Below the pieces are notes generated by a model. The model was not told the origin of the DNA. It saw nothing but the letters and a program-made list of their open reading frames with translations, and did no database searches. From assembly GCF_900129285.1 (NCBI RefSeq), contig NZ_FQUW01000009.1, forward strand, positions 1 to 64,000: 64,000 nucleotides of DNA, written 5' to 3'. Shown here in pieces: positions 16,891-25,300 of this stretch (positions within the stretch are counted from its first letter, which is position 1; each line of letters starts with the position of its first letter). A program made the position numbers and the translations under genes. This stretch comes from Desulfofundulus australicus DSM 11792 (GTDB taxonomy: Bacteria > Bacillota > Desulfotomaculia > Desulfotomaculales > Desulfovirgulaceae).

Positions 16891-18075
16891 TTAATTGTTT
16901 TCCCTTTCCAGGATCATGGCCATACCCATACCTCCACCGACACACAGGGAAGCCAGGCCCAGGCGGAGATTGCGGCGGGCCATTTCGTACAGGAGAGTGA
17001 CCACTATCCGCGCCCCGGTACATCCCACAGGGTGACCCAGGGCGATGCCGCTGCCGTTAACATTGGTGATCTCCCGGTTTAATTCCAACAGCTTTTCGCA
17101 GGCCAGGTACTGGGCGGCAAAGGCTTCGTTTAATTCAATCAACTGGATATCTCCCAGGGTAAGGCCGGCCCTTTGAAGCGCCCTGCGGATGGCCGGCACC
17201 GGCCCGTAACCCATCAGGTCCGGCTCCACCCCGGCCCGGGCGAAACTGACAATGCGGGCCATGGGTTTCAGGTCCAGTTCCCGGGCTTTTGAGGCGGACA
17301 TGAGCAGCACCGCTGCGGCACCGTCGTTGAGCCCGGAGGCATTGCCGGCGGTAACCGTACCGTTTTTACGAAAAACGGGAGGAAGCTGGGCCAGTTTTTC
17401 CATGCTTACGTCGGGGCGGGGATGCTCGTCCCTGTCCACCACCTTCGGGGGTCCCTTGCGCTGCGGTACGGCCACCGGCACTATTTCCTCCTTAAAACGC
17501 CCCTCTTCAATTGCCCGGCAGGCATTCCGGTGGCTGCGCAGGGCAATCTCGTCCTGCTCTTCCCGGGTGATCCCGTACTTATCTGCCAGCCTTTCAGCCG
17601 TTTCCCCCATCAGAATCTTATGAATGGGGTCGGTGAGCAACTCCCAGAGCGCGTCAGTCATTTCGCCATGCTGCAAGCGCTGCCCCCAGCGGGCTCCCTT
17701 CAGCACATAAGGGGCGGAACTCATGGACTCGGTTCCCCCGGCCACCACAATTTCCGCCTCACCGGTAACGATTTGCTGGTAACCGCAGACGATGGCCTGC
17801 ATGGCGGAGGAACACTGCCGCTGGATGGTCATCCCCGTAACCTGCACCGGCAGGCCGGCCACCAGGGCCGCCGTCCTGGCCACATTGGGCTCGTCGGTAC
17901 GCTGGAGGCAATTACCCAGGATCACATCGTCCACCATATCCCCCGGGATTCCGGCCCGCTTCAGCACTTCCAGAATCACCGGAACGGCCAGCTGGTGGGA
18001 AAGCATATTCCTGAACGCACCGCCAAAATCACCGATGGCCGTTCTTGCCGCCGCAACAATAAACACGTCCTGCAA
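16891..18075 (-). CDS. Acetyl-CoA acetyltransferase (thiolase)
   Basis: A thiolase of about 394 residues that cleaves acetoacyl-CoA or condenses two acetyl-CoA. The nucleophilic Cys is in [10 protein letters not shown], the His of the second motif in [16 protein letters not shown] and the second Cys in [10 protein letters not shown]. The frame is open to 18105, but the TTG at 18075 lies 9 bases after GGGAG and gives the standard N-terminus ([20 protein letters not shown]), so it is preferred. It is the first gene of the operon transcribed from the sigma-54 promoter at 18161-18176. Confidence 0.92.
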   Translation of the reverse strand: MQDVFIVAAARTAIGDFGGAFRNMLSHQLAVPVILEVLKRAGIPGDMVDDVILGNCLQRTDEPNVARTAALVAGLPVQVTGMTIQRQCSSAMQAIVCGYQQIVTGEAEIVVAGGTESMSSAPYVLKGARWGQRLQHGEMTDALWELLTDPIHKILMGETAERLADKYGITREEQDEIALRSHRNACRAIEEGRFKEEIVPVAVPQRKGPPKVVDRDEHPRPDVSMEKLAQLPPVFRKNGTVTAGNASGLNDGAAAVLLMSASKARELDLKPMARIVSFARAGVEPDLMGYGPVPAIRRALQRAGLTLGDIQLIELNEAFAAQYLACEKLLELNREITNVNGSGIALGHPVGCTGARIVVTLLYEMARRNLRLGLASLCVGGGMGMAMILERENN

Positions 18076-18160
18076 TTTCCTCAACTCCCTGTCCAAATAT
18101 TTCAAAAATAAAGCTCCCGGACTGTCCCTTTAAAAACCGGCTTGTGCTCACATGTGTAAC

Positions 18161-18176
18161 GCAATATTAATGCCAG
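18161..18176 (-). promoter_or_regulatory. Sigma-54 promoter of the thiolase operon
   Basis: On the minus strand CTGGCATTAATATTGCG has GG at 174-173 and GC at 162-161 with 10 bases between them. The start site should be near 18150, about 75 bases before the thiolase start. The adjacent gene encodes a sigma-54 activator. Confidence 0.87.
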
Positions 18177-18188
18177 GTAGAAAGGGGC

Positions 18189-18246
18189 AGGCAAATTGCC
18201 TTTCCGTCCCGGTTCTTAAATTTTTCCGGCCATCCCTACCCGGAAA
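18189..18246. promoter_or_regulatory. Candidate activator-binding sites (UAS) upstream of the sigma-54 promoter
   Basis: Two perfect inverted repeats lie 40-95 bp upstream of the predicted start: AGGCAA-A-TTGCCT at 18189-18201 and TTTCCGG-N10-CCGGAAA at 18223-18246. They are placed where enhancer sites for the neighbouring regulator would be expected; which one is bound is not known. Confidence 0.45.
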
Positions 18247-18303
18247 TCCGTTGCCACATCGAGCCGGCCCGATGCCTCCGGCAGTTCGCATCACCTGTGC
18301 ATC

Positions 18304-18335
18304 AAAAAAAGCCACCCCCGACCTTTGCGGGGGTG
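18304..18335 (-). terminator. Rho-independent terminator of the CBS-PAS regulator gene
   Basis: An 8-bp GC-rich stem (CACCCCCG with CGGGGGTG) is followed on the minus strand by GC and seven T (310-304), 30 bases after the regulator stop. Confidence 0.85.
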
Positions 18336-18367
18336 ACCGTTTACAGGAAGCCGGCACTTACCCGGGC

Positions 18368-20443
18368 TCAAGAACGGGAAGCGGAAAGGTTGTACCCGTG
18401 CTTCTTCAACCACCTCACCACCGTGGACTGATTGACACCCAGAGCCGCCGCCACCTTCCTGGTACTCCCCAGCTGACGGTACAGGTTTATCAGCAGCGCC
18501 GGCTCCGGGCACCCCTTCTTCACCAGCACCGACAGGGCCGTTCTCCTGATCTGCTCCGGCAGGGAATCCGGCCCGATGACCTCGTCCACGGATATAACAA
18601 CCAGCCTCTCCATCACATTCTCCAGCTCCCGGACATTGCCGGGCCAGGAATAATGCTGCAGCAACTCCAGGGTTTCGGGTGCCAGCCTCCGGAAAACATT
18701 GAACTTCTTATTGAAGCGATGCAAAAAGTGATGCACCAGCGGAATGATATCCTCGCTCCGTTCGCGCAGGGGAGGAATGCGGATGGGGATAACGTTTATC
18801 CGGTAAAAAAGATCCCGGCGAAAAGTTCCCCTGGCCACCATTTGCTCCAGATCCCTGTTGGTGGCCGCAATCAGGCGGAAGTTCACCGGGCACGATTTCA
18901 CACCCCCCAGCCGGCGCACCTGTTTATCCTGAATAACCGTTAAAAGTTTTGCCTGCAGGCCGGGAGAAAGCTCTCCAATTTCATTTAAAAACAGCGTGCC
19001 CCCGTCCGCCATTTCAATCAGCCCCGGCTTCCCCTGGCGGCCGGCACCGGTGAAGGCGCCCGCCGTATAACCAAACAATTCCGATTCCAGCAGATTTTCC
19101 GGTATGGCCGCGCAGTCAACGGCAATAAACGGCCCCGCCGCCCTTGTAGACCGGTGGTGGATGAAGCGGGCCAGGAGATCTTTACCGGTTCCCGACTCAC
19201 CGAGAATGAGCACGTTGCTGTCAAAGGGCGCCACCCTTTCGGCCACGGCCAGCACGTCCCTCATGGACGAACTTTCGGCCACCAGCCTTTCCGCTCCCCG
19301 GGCTTCCCAGCGCAGGCTTTCCAGTTCGGCATGGTAGCGCGCCCGCTCTTCTTCCAGCCGGCGGCGTAATTCGGCCAGCTCGGTCAGATCGCGGCAGTTG
19401 ACCACAATCCGGCGGATATTCCCGCTCTGTTCATCCACGATGGGAGTGGCCGTGGTCAGCACCTCCCGCCCCGTCCGCAGGTGCTCGATGACACTGGCGG
19501 CTCCTTTCTTTTCCAGGGCGGCCAGCACGGCCAGGAAGGAAAGGTAGCCTTTCTGGACCAGCTCCTTTGCCCCCAGCCCCTGAATCTCTTCCCCATTAAC
19601 TCCCTCCACCTGTTCGTAAGTGCGGTTGAGCTTGAGCACCCTTCCCGCCTGGTCGAACAGGGCAATTCCTTCACTGGAAGCATTGATGATGGTATCCAGT
19701 TCCTGGGCCATCCTCTTGACCGTTTCCAGCTGCTGGGATAGCGCTTCCACCTCGGAAACATCGTGGAAAAGGCTCACCGCGCCAATGATCCTGTCTTCAT
19801 AAATTACGGGTGCCTGGTTGGCAATGACGGTAGCCCCGTGCAGGACAATTTTCTGGCCGTAACTGGCCCTGCCCGTCTGCAGCACCTTCAGCAAACCCGA
19901 TTGCGGAATGACCTCTTCCACATGGCGGCCCACCACCTGTTCAACGGACAGCCCGGTAATCCGGGCGGCGGACCGGTTGAAGATAACCACCATCCCCTTG
20001 CCGTCAACGGCGCAGATGCCGCTTAAAGCACAGTTCAGCACCTCATTCAAAAAACTGATAATATTCTTGTATTTCTGCTCAAAGGCCTGCACCAAACGGG
20101 TCCGGGTCATCATGCCGACCAGCCGGTTCTGCCGGTTCACAACCGGCAGGCGGCCGATGCCATGTTTCAAGGCCATTTCCCAGGCATTTTCGGGCACATC
20201 GTCTTCCAGTATGGTATAAACCTGCCGGCGCATCAGCTGGCACACCGGGGTTTCCACGGGCATACCCCGGGCTATGGCCCGCATGATATGCGTTTTGGTA
20301 AAAATTCCAACCAGCTTCCCGCTCTCATCAACCACCGGCGCGCCATCGATTTCGTACTTGCTGAAAATTTTCGCTGCCTGATGAAGGGTATCGCCGGGCT
20401 GCAGGCACACGGGCTCCCTGGCCATGAAGTCCCGGATCAGCAT
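18368..20443 (-). CDS. Sigma-54-dependent activator with CBS and PAS domains
   Basis: A 691-residue enhancer-binding protein. Two CBS motifs (about 1-125, e.g. EIDGAPVVDESGKLVGIFTK) suggest adenosine-nucleotide sensing; two PAS domains follow (about 135-250 and 260-375), then the AAA+ domain with Walker A GESGTGKD, the sigma-54 loop GAFTGA, and a Fis-type HTH (VAAALGVNQSTVVRWLKK). The Walker B region reads FLNEIGE: the usual Asp is Asn, read from the codon AAT. The ATG at 20443 follows GGAAGGGGGCGTGCGAA; a frame open to 20635 would overlap the upstream gene and lacks a site. Placement next to a sigma-54 promoter indicates control of the thiolase operon. Confidence 0.9.
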   Translation of the reverse strand: MLIRDFMAREPVCLQPGDTLHQAAKIFSKYEIDGAPVVDESGKLVGIFTKTHIMRAIARGMPVETPVCQLMRRQVYTILEDDVPENAWEMALKHGIGRLPVVNRQNRLVGMMTRTRLVQAFEQKYKNIISFLNEVLNCALSGICAVDGKGMVVIFNRSAARITGLSVEQVVGRHVEEVIPQSGLLKVLQTGRASYGQKIVLHGATVIANQAPVIYEDRIIGAVSLFHDVSEVEALSQQLETVKRMAQELDTIINASSEGIALFDQAGRVLKLNRTYEQVEGVNGEEIQGLGAKELVQKGYLSFLAVLAALEKKGAASVIEHLRTGREVLTTATPIVDEQSGNIRRIVVNCRDLTELAELRRRLEEERARYHAELESLRWEARGAERLVAESSSMRDVLAVAERVAPFDSNVLILGESGTGKDLLARFIHHRSTRAAGPFIAVDCAAIPENLLESELFGYTAGAFTGAGRQGKPGLIEMADGGTLFLNEIGELSPGLQAKLLTVIQDKQVRRLGGVKSCPVNFRLIAATNRDLEQMVARGTFRRDLFYRINVIPIRIPPLRERSEDIIPLVHHFLHRFNKKFNVFRRLAPETLELLQHYSWPGNVRELENVMERLVVISVDEVIGPDSLPEQIRRTALSVLVKKGCPEPALLINLYRQLGSTRKVAAALGVNQSTVVRWLKKHGYNLSASRS

Positions 20444-20529
20444 TTCGCACGCCCCCTTCCAGAAGACCGCCCTAAAAACTCCGCGTGCCCCGCCGGACGC
20501 GGCGGCAACTACCAAATTACGGTCCCGTA

Positions 20530-21270
20530 TCAGGGCCTCCCCAGGGCGCAGGGACCGGTGGCGCATTTGCCGCAAACGTCGCAGAGTCCGAGGTCGGCAT
20601 AATATGCGTCCACCTCCAGCAGGCGCCGGTAGCATTTTTCCTTATCCAGCCCCTCCACACCCAGCGCCCCGGTGGGGCAGAGCTTTACGCAGGCTTTGCA
20701 GGTTCCCTTGCGCCGGTACAGGCAGTTCTCCCCGGCCGCCGGCGGGCTCGGGGAAAGGTCCGCATCCACCACCAGGCTCCCCAGGCGGCCGGCACACCCG
20801 GACGGGGTGATGAGCATGTGGTGCAGCCCGAAGGTGCCCAGGCCGCAGAGGTAAGCCACATGCTTGTGGGACCAGAAAGAAACCAGCGCAACCGGATCGA
20901 AATTATGGGTGGGCTCGCACCAGGCAGCCTTCACCCCGCGTTTTTCAAGTTCCCGTGCCAGCACTCCGCATATTTCGCCAATCAGCCGGTTGGTTTCAAT
21001 ATAAGCCTCCGCCCACTGGCGGCTCACGTAAGGATCCCGGCGGTGGATTTCCACCAGCTCCGGAGTAAAGGGCAGGAAAAAGGCCACCACGGAGCGGGCA
21101 CCCGGCAGCAGATCCCGGGGCAGCAGGTGACCGGGACCAACCGCTTCTTTTAACCTGGCAAAACCGGGAGCATCGGCCCGGGCAAACCCCACCAGGGGAG
21201 TGCGGTAGCCGGTGCTGCCCCTGTAATTATTCACCAGTTGGACAATAATCTCTTCAATTAACCTTTCCAT
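20530..21270 (-). CDS. QueG-like double [4Fe-4S] cluster protein
   Basis: A 246-residue protein resembling the cobalamin/Fe-S fold of epoxyqueuosine reductase (QueG) and related uncharacterised proteins. The N-terminal part contains ARSVVAFFLPF; the C-terminal part holds two ferredoxin-like cysteine clusters, CKACVKLCPTGAL and CDVCGKCATGPC. It is shorter than typical QueG (about 310-380) and lacks the C-terminal HEAT-like repeats, so it is more likely a paralogue of unknown substrate than QueG itself. ATG 21270 follows GGAGGGCGGAC; upstream in-frame codons have no such site. Transcribed in the same direction as the downstream regulator gene, with an 86-bp gap. Confidence 0.72.
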   Translation of the reverse strand: MERLIEEIIVQLVNNYRGSTGYRTPLVGFARADAPGFARLKEAVGPGHLLPRDLLPGARSVVAFFLPFTPELVEIHRRDPYVSRQWAEAYIETNRLIGEICGVLARELEKRGVKAAWCEPTHNFDPVALVSFWSHKHVAYLCGLGTFGLHHMLITPSGCAGRLGSLVVDADLSPSPPAAGENCLYRRKGTCKACVKLCPTGALGVEGLDKEKCYRRLLEVDAYYADLGLCDVCGKCATGPCALGRP

Positions 21271-21423
21271 GTCCGCCCTCCAGTTCGATGCGAAGAAGTT
21301 ATCGGAAGAAAAGCCATATTTATATGTTCGACATTTTAACCCCCTCCCCTCCTGTAACGGCTGCAAAACAGTTTCCCCCGGATACCGGGCCCGTTAGTTT
21401 ATTGATGAAAATCTCCCCCGCCC

Positions 21424-21467
21424 TGTGACTCAAATCACTGCTTGCCCCATTTTGGAGGACCTATAAT
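21424..21467 (+). promoter_or_regulatory. CRP/FNR-family operator and -10 box upstream of hcp
   Basis: TGTGACTCAAATCACT (21424-21439) is a TGTGA-N6-TCACT palindrome. The -10 box TATAAT is at 21462-21467. The palindrome centre lies about 42 bp before the predicted start (near 21474), the spacing of class II activation by CRP/FNR-family proteins, and there is no good -35 box. HcpR-type regulators of this family are known to control hcp genes. Confidence 0.7.
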
Positions 21468-21606
21468 TTAAACCAGGTTAAGGAACTTTCTGCCCCTCAT
21501 CCAGCATCAGCCAGAGGAGGTATCGGAGCAAATGTTCGGCAACATCATCAGCCGTTTGCTCAAAGGGCAGAGCGAAATCAAAAATTTAAAGGAGGTTCAA
21601 CCAGCT

Positions 21607-22890
21607 ATGTTTTGTTACCAGTGTGAACAAACGGCCAACGGCACCGGGTGCACCAAAGTGGGCGTGTGCGGCAAGAATGAGGATATTGCCAGCCTGCAGG
21701 ACACCATAATCATCGCCCTGAAAGGTATTGCCGCCTACGCTTACCACGCCCGGGAACTGGGCGCCCGGGACGAACAGGTGGACGCCTTCATGCACGAAGC
21801 GCTGTTCACCACCCTGACCAACGTGGACTTTGACCTGAACCGGCACATTGAAATGGCCCTCAAGTGCGGCGAAATGAACCTGCGGGTTATGGAACTCCTG
21901 GATAAGGCCCATGTGGAGCGGTTCGGCTCCCCCGAACCCACCAGGGTTTCCACGGGCACCAAGGCCGGCCCGGCCATCCTGATCACCGGCCACGATCTTT
22001 TAGACCTGTACGAACTGCTGAAGCAAACGGAAGGCACGGGTATCAACGTTTACACCCACGGGGAAATGCTCCCGGCCCACGCCTACCCGGAGCTGAAAAA
22101 ATTCCCCCACCTGGCCGGCCACTATGGCAGCGCCTGGCAGAACCAGAAAACCGAATTTGAACAATTCCCCGGCGCCATTCTGGGCACCACCAACTGCGTG
22201 CTCATTCCCAAAGAATCCTACAAAGACCGCATGTTTACCTGCGGCATCGCCGGGTTGCCGGATGTAACCCACATTAAAAACCGGGACTTCACGCCGGTAA
22301 TTGAAAAAGCAAAGGCACTGCCGCCGCTGCCGGAAAAAGAGGGCGGTGTTCTGGTAACCGGCTTCCACCATAACGCCGTATTGGCCCTGGCCGATAAAAT
22401 CATCGACGCCGTCAAGGCCGGCAAGATCCGCCACTTCTTCCTGGTGGGCGGCTGCGACGGGGTGAAGAAGGCCCGGAGCTACTACACCGAGTTTGTCCAG
22501 AAAGTACCCCGGGACTGCGTGGTGCTGACCCTGGGCTGCGGCAAGTTCAAGTTCAACTACCTGGACCTGGGCGAAATCGAAGGTATTCCGCGGCTGATCG
22601 ACATGGGCCAGTGCAACAACGCCTACTCGGCCATCCAGGTGGCTGCAGCTCTGGCCAAAGCCTTTAACTGCGGTGTAAACGACCTGCCCCTGAGCCTGGT
22701 CCTGTCCTGGTTTGAGCAAAAAGCCGTAGCCATCCTGCTCACCCTGTTCCACCTGGGCATCAAGAACATCCGCATCGGCCCGTCTGCACCAGCGTTCATT
22801 TCACCGAACGTGCTCAAGGTGCTGCAGGACAACTACAACCTGAAGCTGATCACCACTCCCGATCAGGACCTGAAGGAAATCCTGGGTTAA
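21607..22890 (+). CDS. hcp: Hybrid cluster protein (hydroxylamine/NO reductase), short class
   Basis: A 427-residue Hcp, an Fe-S enzyme that reduces hydroxylamine or nitric oxide in anaerobes under nitrosative stress. The N-terminal cluster ligands are C3-X2-C6-X8-C15-X5-C21. The hybrid-cluster region is present, with THGEMLPAHAYPELKKF, GTTNCVLIP, LVGGCDG, TLGCGKFKFN and GQCNNAYSA. Typical Hcp is about 550 residues; the segment between the N-terminal domain and TKAGPAILITGHD is short, as in the class III forms lacking one helical bundle. The ATG at 21607 follows AAAGGAGG. An in-frame ATG at 21532, also behind GAGGAGG, would add 25 residues absent from the family, so it is not used. Confidence 0.92.
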   Translation: MFCYQCEQTANGTGCTKVGVCGKNEDIASLQDTIIIALKGIAAYAYHARELGARDEQVDAFMHEALFTTLTNVDFDLNRHIEMALKCGEMNLRVMELLDKAHVERFGSPEPTRVSTGTKAGPAILITGHDLLDLYELLKQTEGTGINVYTHGEMLPAHAYPELKKFPHLAGHYGSAWQNQKTEFEQFPGAILGTTNCVLIPKESYKDRMFTCGIAGLPDVTHIKNRDFTPVIEKAKALPPLPEKEGGVLVTGFHHNAVLALADKIIDAVKAGKIRHFFLVGGCDGVKKARSYYTEFVQKVPRDCVVLTLGCGKFKFNYLDLGEIEGIPRLIDMGQCNNAYSAIQVAAALAKAFNCGVNDLPLSLVLSWFEQKAVAILLTLFHLGIKNIRIGPSAPAFISPNVLKVLQDNYNLKLITTPDQDLKEILG

Positions 22891-22928
22891 TATCCCCTCC
22901 ATAAACGCTGCCGTTAAAGGTTTATATA

Positions 22929-22964
22929 AAAGCCCCGGCAGATTTAAACAACTGCCGGGGCTTT
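22929..22964. terminator. Bidirectional terminator after hcp
   Basis: The 13-bp perfect stem AAAGCCCCGGCAG / CTGCCGGGGCTTT with a 10-nt loop ends in T on both strands. Confidence 0.85.
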
Positions 22965-23108
22965 CAGCTTGTAGACAAAGTATTTGTGGGATGTGCCCTC
23001 AGATTATATAAAGTTCCATTGAACAGAAAGAATAATTCCAGGCTACTACCCGAAGTGTCAAAACCCGGCTGGGCATCAAATTAGCAAATTTTGCAACCAA
23101 CTCCAGGG

Positions 23109-23498
23109 TCAGCTCTGCCCAAACTCCTCCCGGTATCTGGCCAGAAAATATTCCAGCCGCCTTTTGTTGTGTGTTATTGCTTCCGCCCAGGCATGGAGCA
23201 ATTCCTCCCCTTCCGGAGTTAAACGGTACAGGCGCCTGGCCGGACCGCCACCGCTGGTGTCCCACCGGGAAGAAACCAGGCCCTCCTCTTCCAGGCGGCG
23301 CAGGTTCCGGTACACCGTACCCGGATCGGCTTCGCTTTCCTGGAAGCCAAACTCCCTCAAGCTTTGCATCAGTTCGTAACCGTGGGCCGAACGGCGGTGA
23401 AGCAAAAGCAAAAGGCACGGCTGCATAAACCGCTCCATAGGAGCCCCGGCACACCGGCAGTTACCGTGCCCGTGGCCGGGACCGTGATCCCTGCACAT
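23109..23498 (-). CDS. PadR-family regulator with Cys/His-rich N-terminus
   Basis: A 129-residue winged-helix repressor. The PadR core begins at MQPCLLLLLHRRSAHGYEL and contains the recognition region GTVYRNLRRLEEEGLV and the wing ARRLYRLTPEGEELL. Unlike ordinary PadR proteins it starts with a metal-ligand-like tail, MCRDHGPGHGHGNCRC. The ATG at 23498 follows GAGGG; the longer frame to 23564 does not fit. It lies last in a minus-strand set with a split permease and a Cys/His-rich small protein and may repress that set in response to a metal or metalloid. A paralogue with a similar tail is at 34712-35107. Confidence 0.85.
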   Translation of the reverse strand: MCRDHGPGHGHGNCRCAGAPMERFMQPCLLLLLHRRSAHGYELMQSLREFGFQESEADPGTVYRNLRRLEEEGLVSSRWDTSGGGPARRLYRLTPEGEELLHAWAEAITHNKRRLEYFLARYREEFGQS

Positions 23499-23570
23499 TG
23501 AGCATCCCTCGCTTACCGGAAGAAACCCGGGACAACCCGTCGCTGGCGGTTGTCCCCCGTTCATCTCTTA

Positions 23571-24110
23571 TTAATAGTTTTTTTCGCCGGCACCCTGCGC
23601 AAACCTTCCCGGCTCCCCGGCCTTTAAAATCATCTCCACAAGATAACCCGTAGCAATTATGGCCGGCAGGGTCAACGCCAGGCGCAAAAGGGCAAAGGGC
23701 AACCCGACAAACTTGACTTCCATCATTAACATGGGAATTTTAATGGTCGCCCAGGTGCCCAGGAAAATTACCGCATTGGCCAGACGACAGCCCTTTCTGA
23801 GGAGCGCATCGGCCACCGGAAAACCGGCATAAAGGGGACCGGCCGCCGCAGTGGCCACCAGAATGGAGATAACCACACCGCGCACACCGGAGTCCGGTCC
23901 TACGTTCTTCTCCACAATCTGACGGGGAACCCACACGTCCAGCAACCCCACCAAAACAAAAATGGGCGGTATAAACAGGAACATTTCCACCAGATAGTCC
24001 AGGGAACTTTTCATGGCTACACTGCCCCTGGCCGGATATTGCCAGGAAAGAAACAGGTCGGCAACCACCACCAGAGCAAACAGGGCATATCTCCTGAACC
24101 GGGTTTTCAC
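23571..24110 (-). CDS. Permease half-protein (DUF318/PF03773-type), second part
   Basis: A 179-residue membrane protein with about four helices. It resembles one half of the DUF318-type permeases (ArsP-like) that move organoarsenicals or other small solutes. Features include FIPPIFVLVGLLDVWVPR, the glycine-rich AAAGPLYAGFPVADALLRKG and FLGTWATIKIPMLMMEVKF. Its start overlaps the stop of the preceding permease gene by 4 bases (ATGA), so the two are translationally coupled and probably form a heterodimer equal to a full permease such as that at 28531-29703. Confidence 0.78.
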   Translation of the reverse strand: MKTRFRRYALFALVVVADLFLSWQYPARGSVAMKSSLDYLVEMFLFIPPIFVLVGLLDVWVPRQIVEKNVGPDSGVRGVVISILVATAAAGPLYAGFPVADALLRKGCRLANAVIFLGTWATIKIPMLMMEVKFVGLPFALLRLALTLPAIIATGYLVEMILKAGEPGRFAQGAGEKNY

Positions 24111-24586
24111 TGCAAAATCACTCCCATCACACCCCCGATCACCAGGGCCAGGACAAACCCGATGGCATTTCGCCAGAAAGTAAACTTCTTACCAAAAAAG
24201 TTAACTTCCATGGGGGCCGTGATAATCCCCACCATTAACAGGGTCGTAATAAAACAGGCCACCGCCATCACGCTGGCCCCGGATTGCAAAAGGGAAGCCG
24301 CCAGGGGAAAGGCGATAAAGGCGGGTATCAGGGTAACAGCGCCGGCCAGGGAAATGAGAAGAATGCCCGCAGGACTGTTATTTCCAAAGAGCCCCGCAAT
24401 AACCTCCCGGGGCACCAGCGCCAGCATAAGGCCAATCAGCCCGATGATCCCCAGCATGGTGGGGATCAGGTTGCGAAAGGAGTTCCAGGCAATGGCCAGG
24501 GCCTTTTTTGTCTTCTGCCGGTCCCGCCGGAAAGATATGTATAATGCCACTGCCGCCAGTATATACAGAACAATGTTAAATAACAT
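24107..24586 (-). CDS. Permease half-protein (DUF318/PF03773-type), first part
   Basis: A 159-residue membrane protein with about four to five helices, homologous in style to the next gene. It contains SFRNLIPTMLGIIGLIGLML, VPREVIAGLFGNNSPAGILL and GAVTLIPAFIAFPLAASLL, which correspond to one repeat of DUF318 permeases. Coupled to the downstream half by an ATGA overlap. The pair follows a small Cys/His-rich protein gene and precedes a PadR gene. Substrate unknown; a metalloid or metal-thiol compound is a context guess. Confidence 0.78.
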   Translation of the reverse strand: MLFNIVLYILAAVALYISFRRDRQKTKKALAIAWNSFRNLIPTMLGIIGLIGLMLALVPREVIAGLFGNNSPAGILLISLAGAVTLIPAFIAFPLAASLLQSGASVMAVACFITTLLMVGIITAPMEVNFFGKKFTFWRNAIGFVLALVIGGVMGVILQ

Positions 24587-24637
24587 TACCCCACCCCTGC
24601 ACTGTATTTATTTTTTCCCCCCGACTGTTGAAATAGC

Positions 24638-24667
24638 GGCCAGAAGGGAAATAATTTCCTTCTGGCC
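24638..24667. repeat. Strong 10-bp hairpin between the small Cys/His gene and the permease
   Basis: GGCCAGAAGG and CCTTCTGGCC pair perfectly around a 10-nt loop. No T-tract follows on the minus strand, so it may protect mRNA or partly attenuate readthrough rather than terminate. Confidence 0.6.
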
Positions 24668-24683
24668 GGGTCTTGCCAACCGG

Positions 24684-24893
24684 TTAACCTTTTAATTCTT
24701 TGATTTTTTCCTCCACCGCCCTGACTTCGGCCTGCAATTCTTTCAGGTAGTTTTCCAGGCGGGCCAGCCGTTCTTCCCGGCTGTAAAAATGCCGGTGAAA
24801 ATGCTCGCCGTGACAGCAACAGTCACGATGCCTGGAAACATGCCTGTGGGCAAAAGCGTGACAGCAATGACCCTTCTCCGGCGTGTGGAACAT
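24684..24893 (-). CDS. Small Cys/His-rich coiled-coil protein
   Basis: A 69-residue protein. Residues 9-33 are dense in metal ligands (HCCHAFAHRHVSRHRDCCCH, then HFHRHF); residues 36-69 form a Glu/Lys/Leu-rich helix with a coiled-coil pattern (RLENYLKELQAEVRAVEEKI). Similar small proteins occur next to redox and metal genes in anaerobes, but no function is established. The ATG at 24893 follows AAAGGGGG. It is the first gene behind the promoter at 24942-24970, upstream of the split permease. A metal-binding chaperone or sensor is inferred from composition only. Confidence 0.75.
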   Translation of the reverse strand: MFHTPEKGHCCHAFAHRHVSRHRDCCCHGEHFHRHFYSREERLARLENYLKELQAEVRAVEEKIKELKG

Positions 24894-24941
24894 ATAAACT
24901 TACCCCCTTTATATGAATTATGCCTATATAGTTTTATAAAT

Positions 24942-24970
24942 AATATACCATCATCCTTCTTCTTTGTAAA
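24942..24970 (-). promoter_or_regulatory. Promoter of the small-protein/permease/PadR set
   Basis: On the minus strand TTTACA, 17 bases and TATATT precede the gene by about 50 bp. Downstream, around the start site, TATATAG-N7-CATATA (24911-24931) is an AT-rich inverted repeat that could be the operator for the PadR regulator of this set. Confidence 0.6.
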
Positions 24971-25043
24971 CATCCTTTCAAAATTTTTTTTGTGCCAGCA
25001 GGGGGCACCATAACCGCCAGGAAGCTGCGCAATTCAGCCAGCC

Positions 25044-25074
25044 AAAAACCCCGGGAATTTCTCCCGGGGTTTTT
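25044..25074. terminator. Bidirectional terminator after the TusA-like gene
   Basis: AAAAACCCCGGGA and TCCCGGGGTTTTT form a stem with T-tracts on either strand, directly after the TusA-like stop at 25085. Confidence 0.87.
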
Positions 25075-25084
25075 AATTGCCGAA

Positions 25085-25300
25085 TCATTTTTTCGTTAAG
25101 ACCAGCAAAAACTCCTCACCCTGTTCCCGCACCTCAACCTGCCAGCCCCTGCTCTCGGCCAGCCGGGAAACATTTTCCCTGGCCGCGGCGTTGCTGACCA
25201 GCACTTTAACGGTTCCCGCTCCAAGGGCATCCAGGGCCTGTTTGGTCAGCAGAACCGGTTCGGGACAAAGCAAACCCCTGGCGTCAACTTCCCTTTCCAA
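25085..25300 (-). CDS. TusA/YedF-like sulfurtransferase
   Basis: A 71-residue TusA-fold protein. The catalytic motif CPEP is at residues 12-15 (DARGLLCPEPVLLTKQAL). Proteins of this type pass persulfide sulfur or selenium to partners. The TTG start at 25300 lies 8 bases after GCGAGG and inside the yedE-like gene, overlapping it by 17 bp, so the two are coupled. The YedE-YedF pair is known from organisms that handle selenium, and this is the likely role here. Confidence 0.88.
   Translation of the reverse strand: MEREVDARGLLCPEPVLLTKQALDALGAGTVKVLVSNAAARENVSRLAESRGWQVEVREQGEEFLLVLTKK

Noticed and set aside
21532-21606. 25-residue N-terminal extension of Hcp
   Set aside because: Family proteins begin at MFCYQC and a strong AAAGGAGG lies between the two ATGs; kept only as an alternative.
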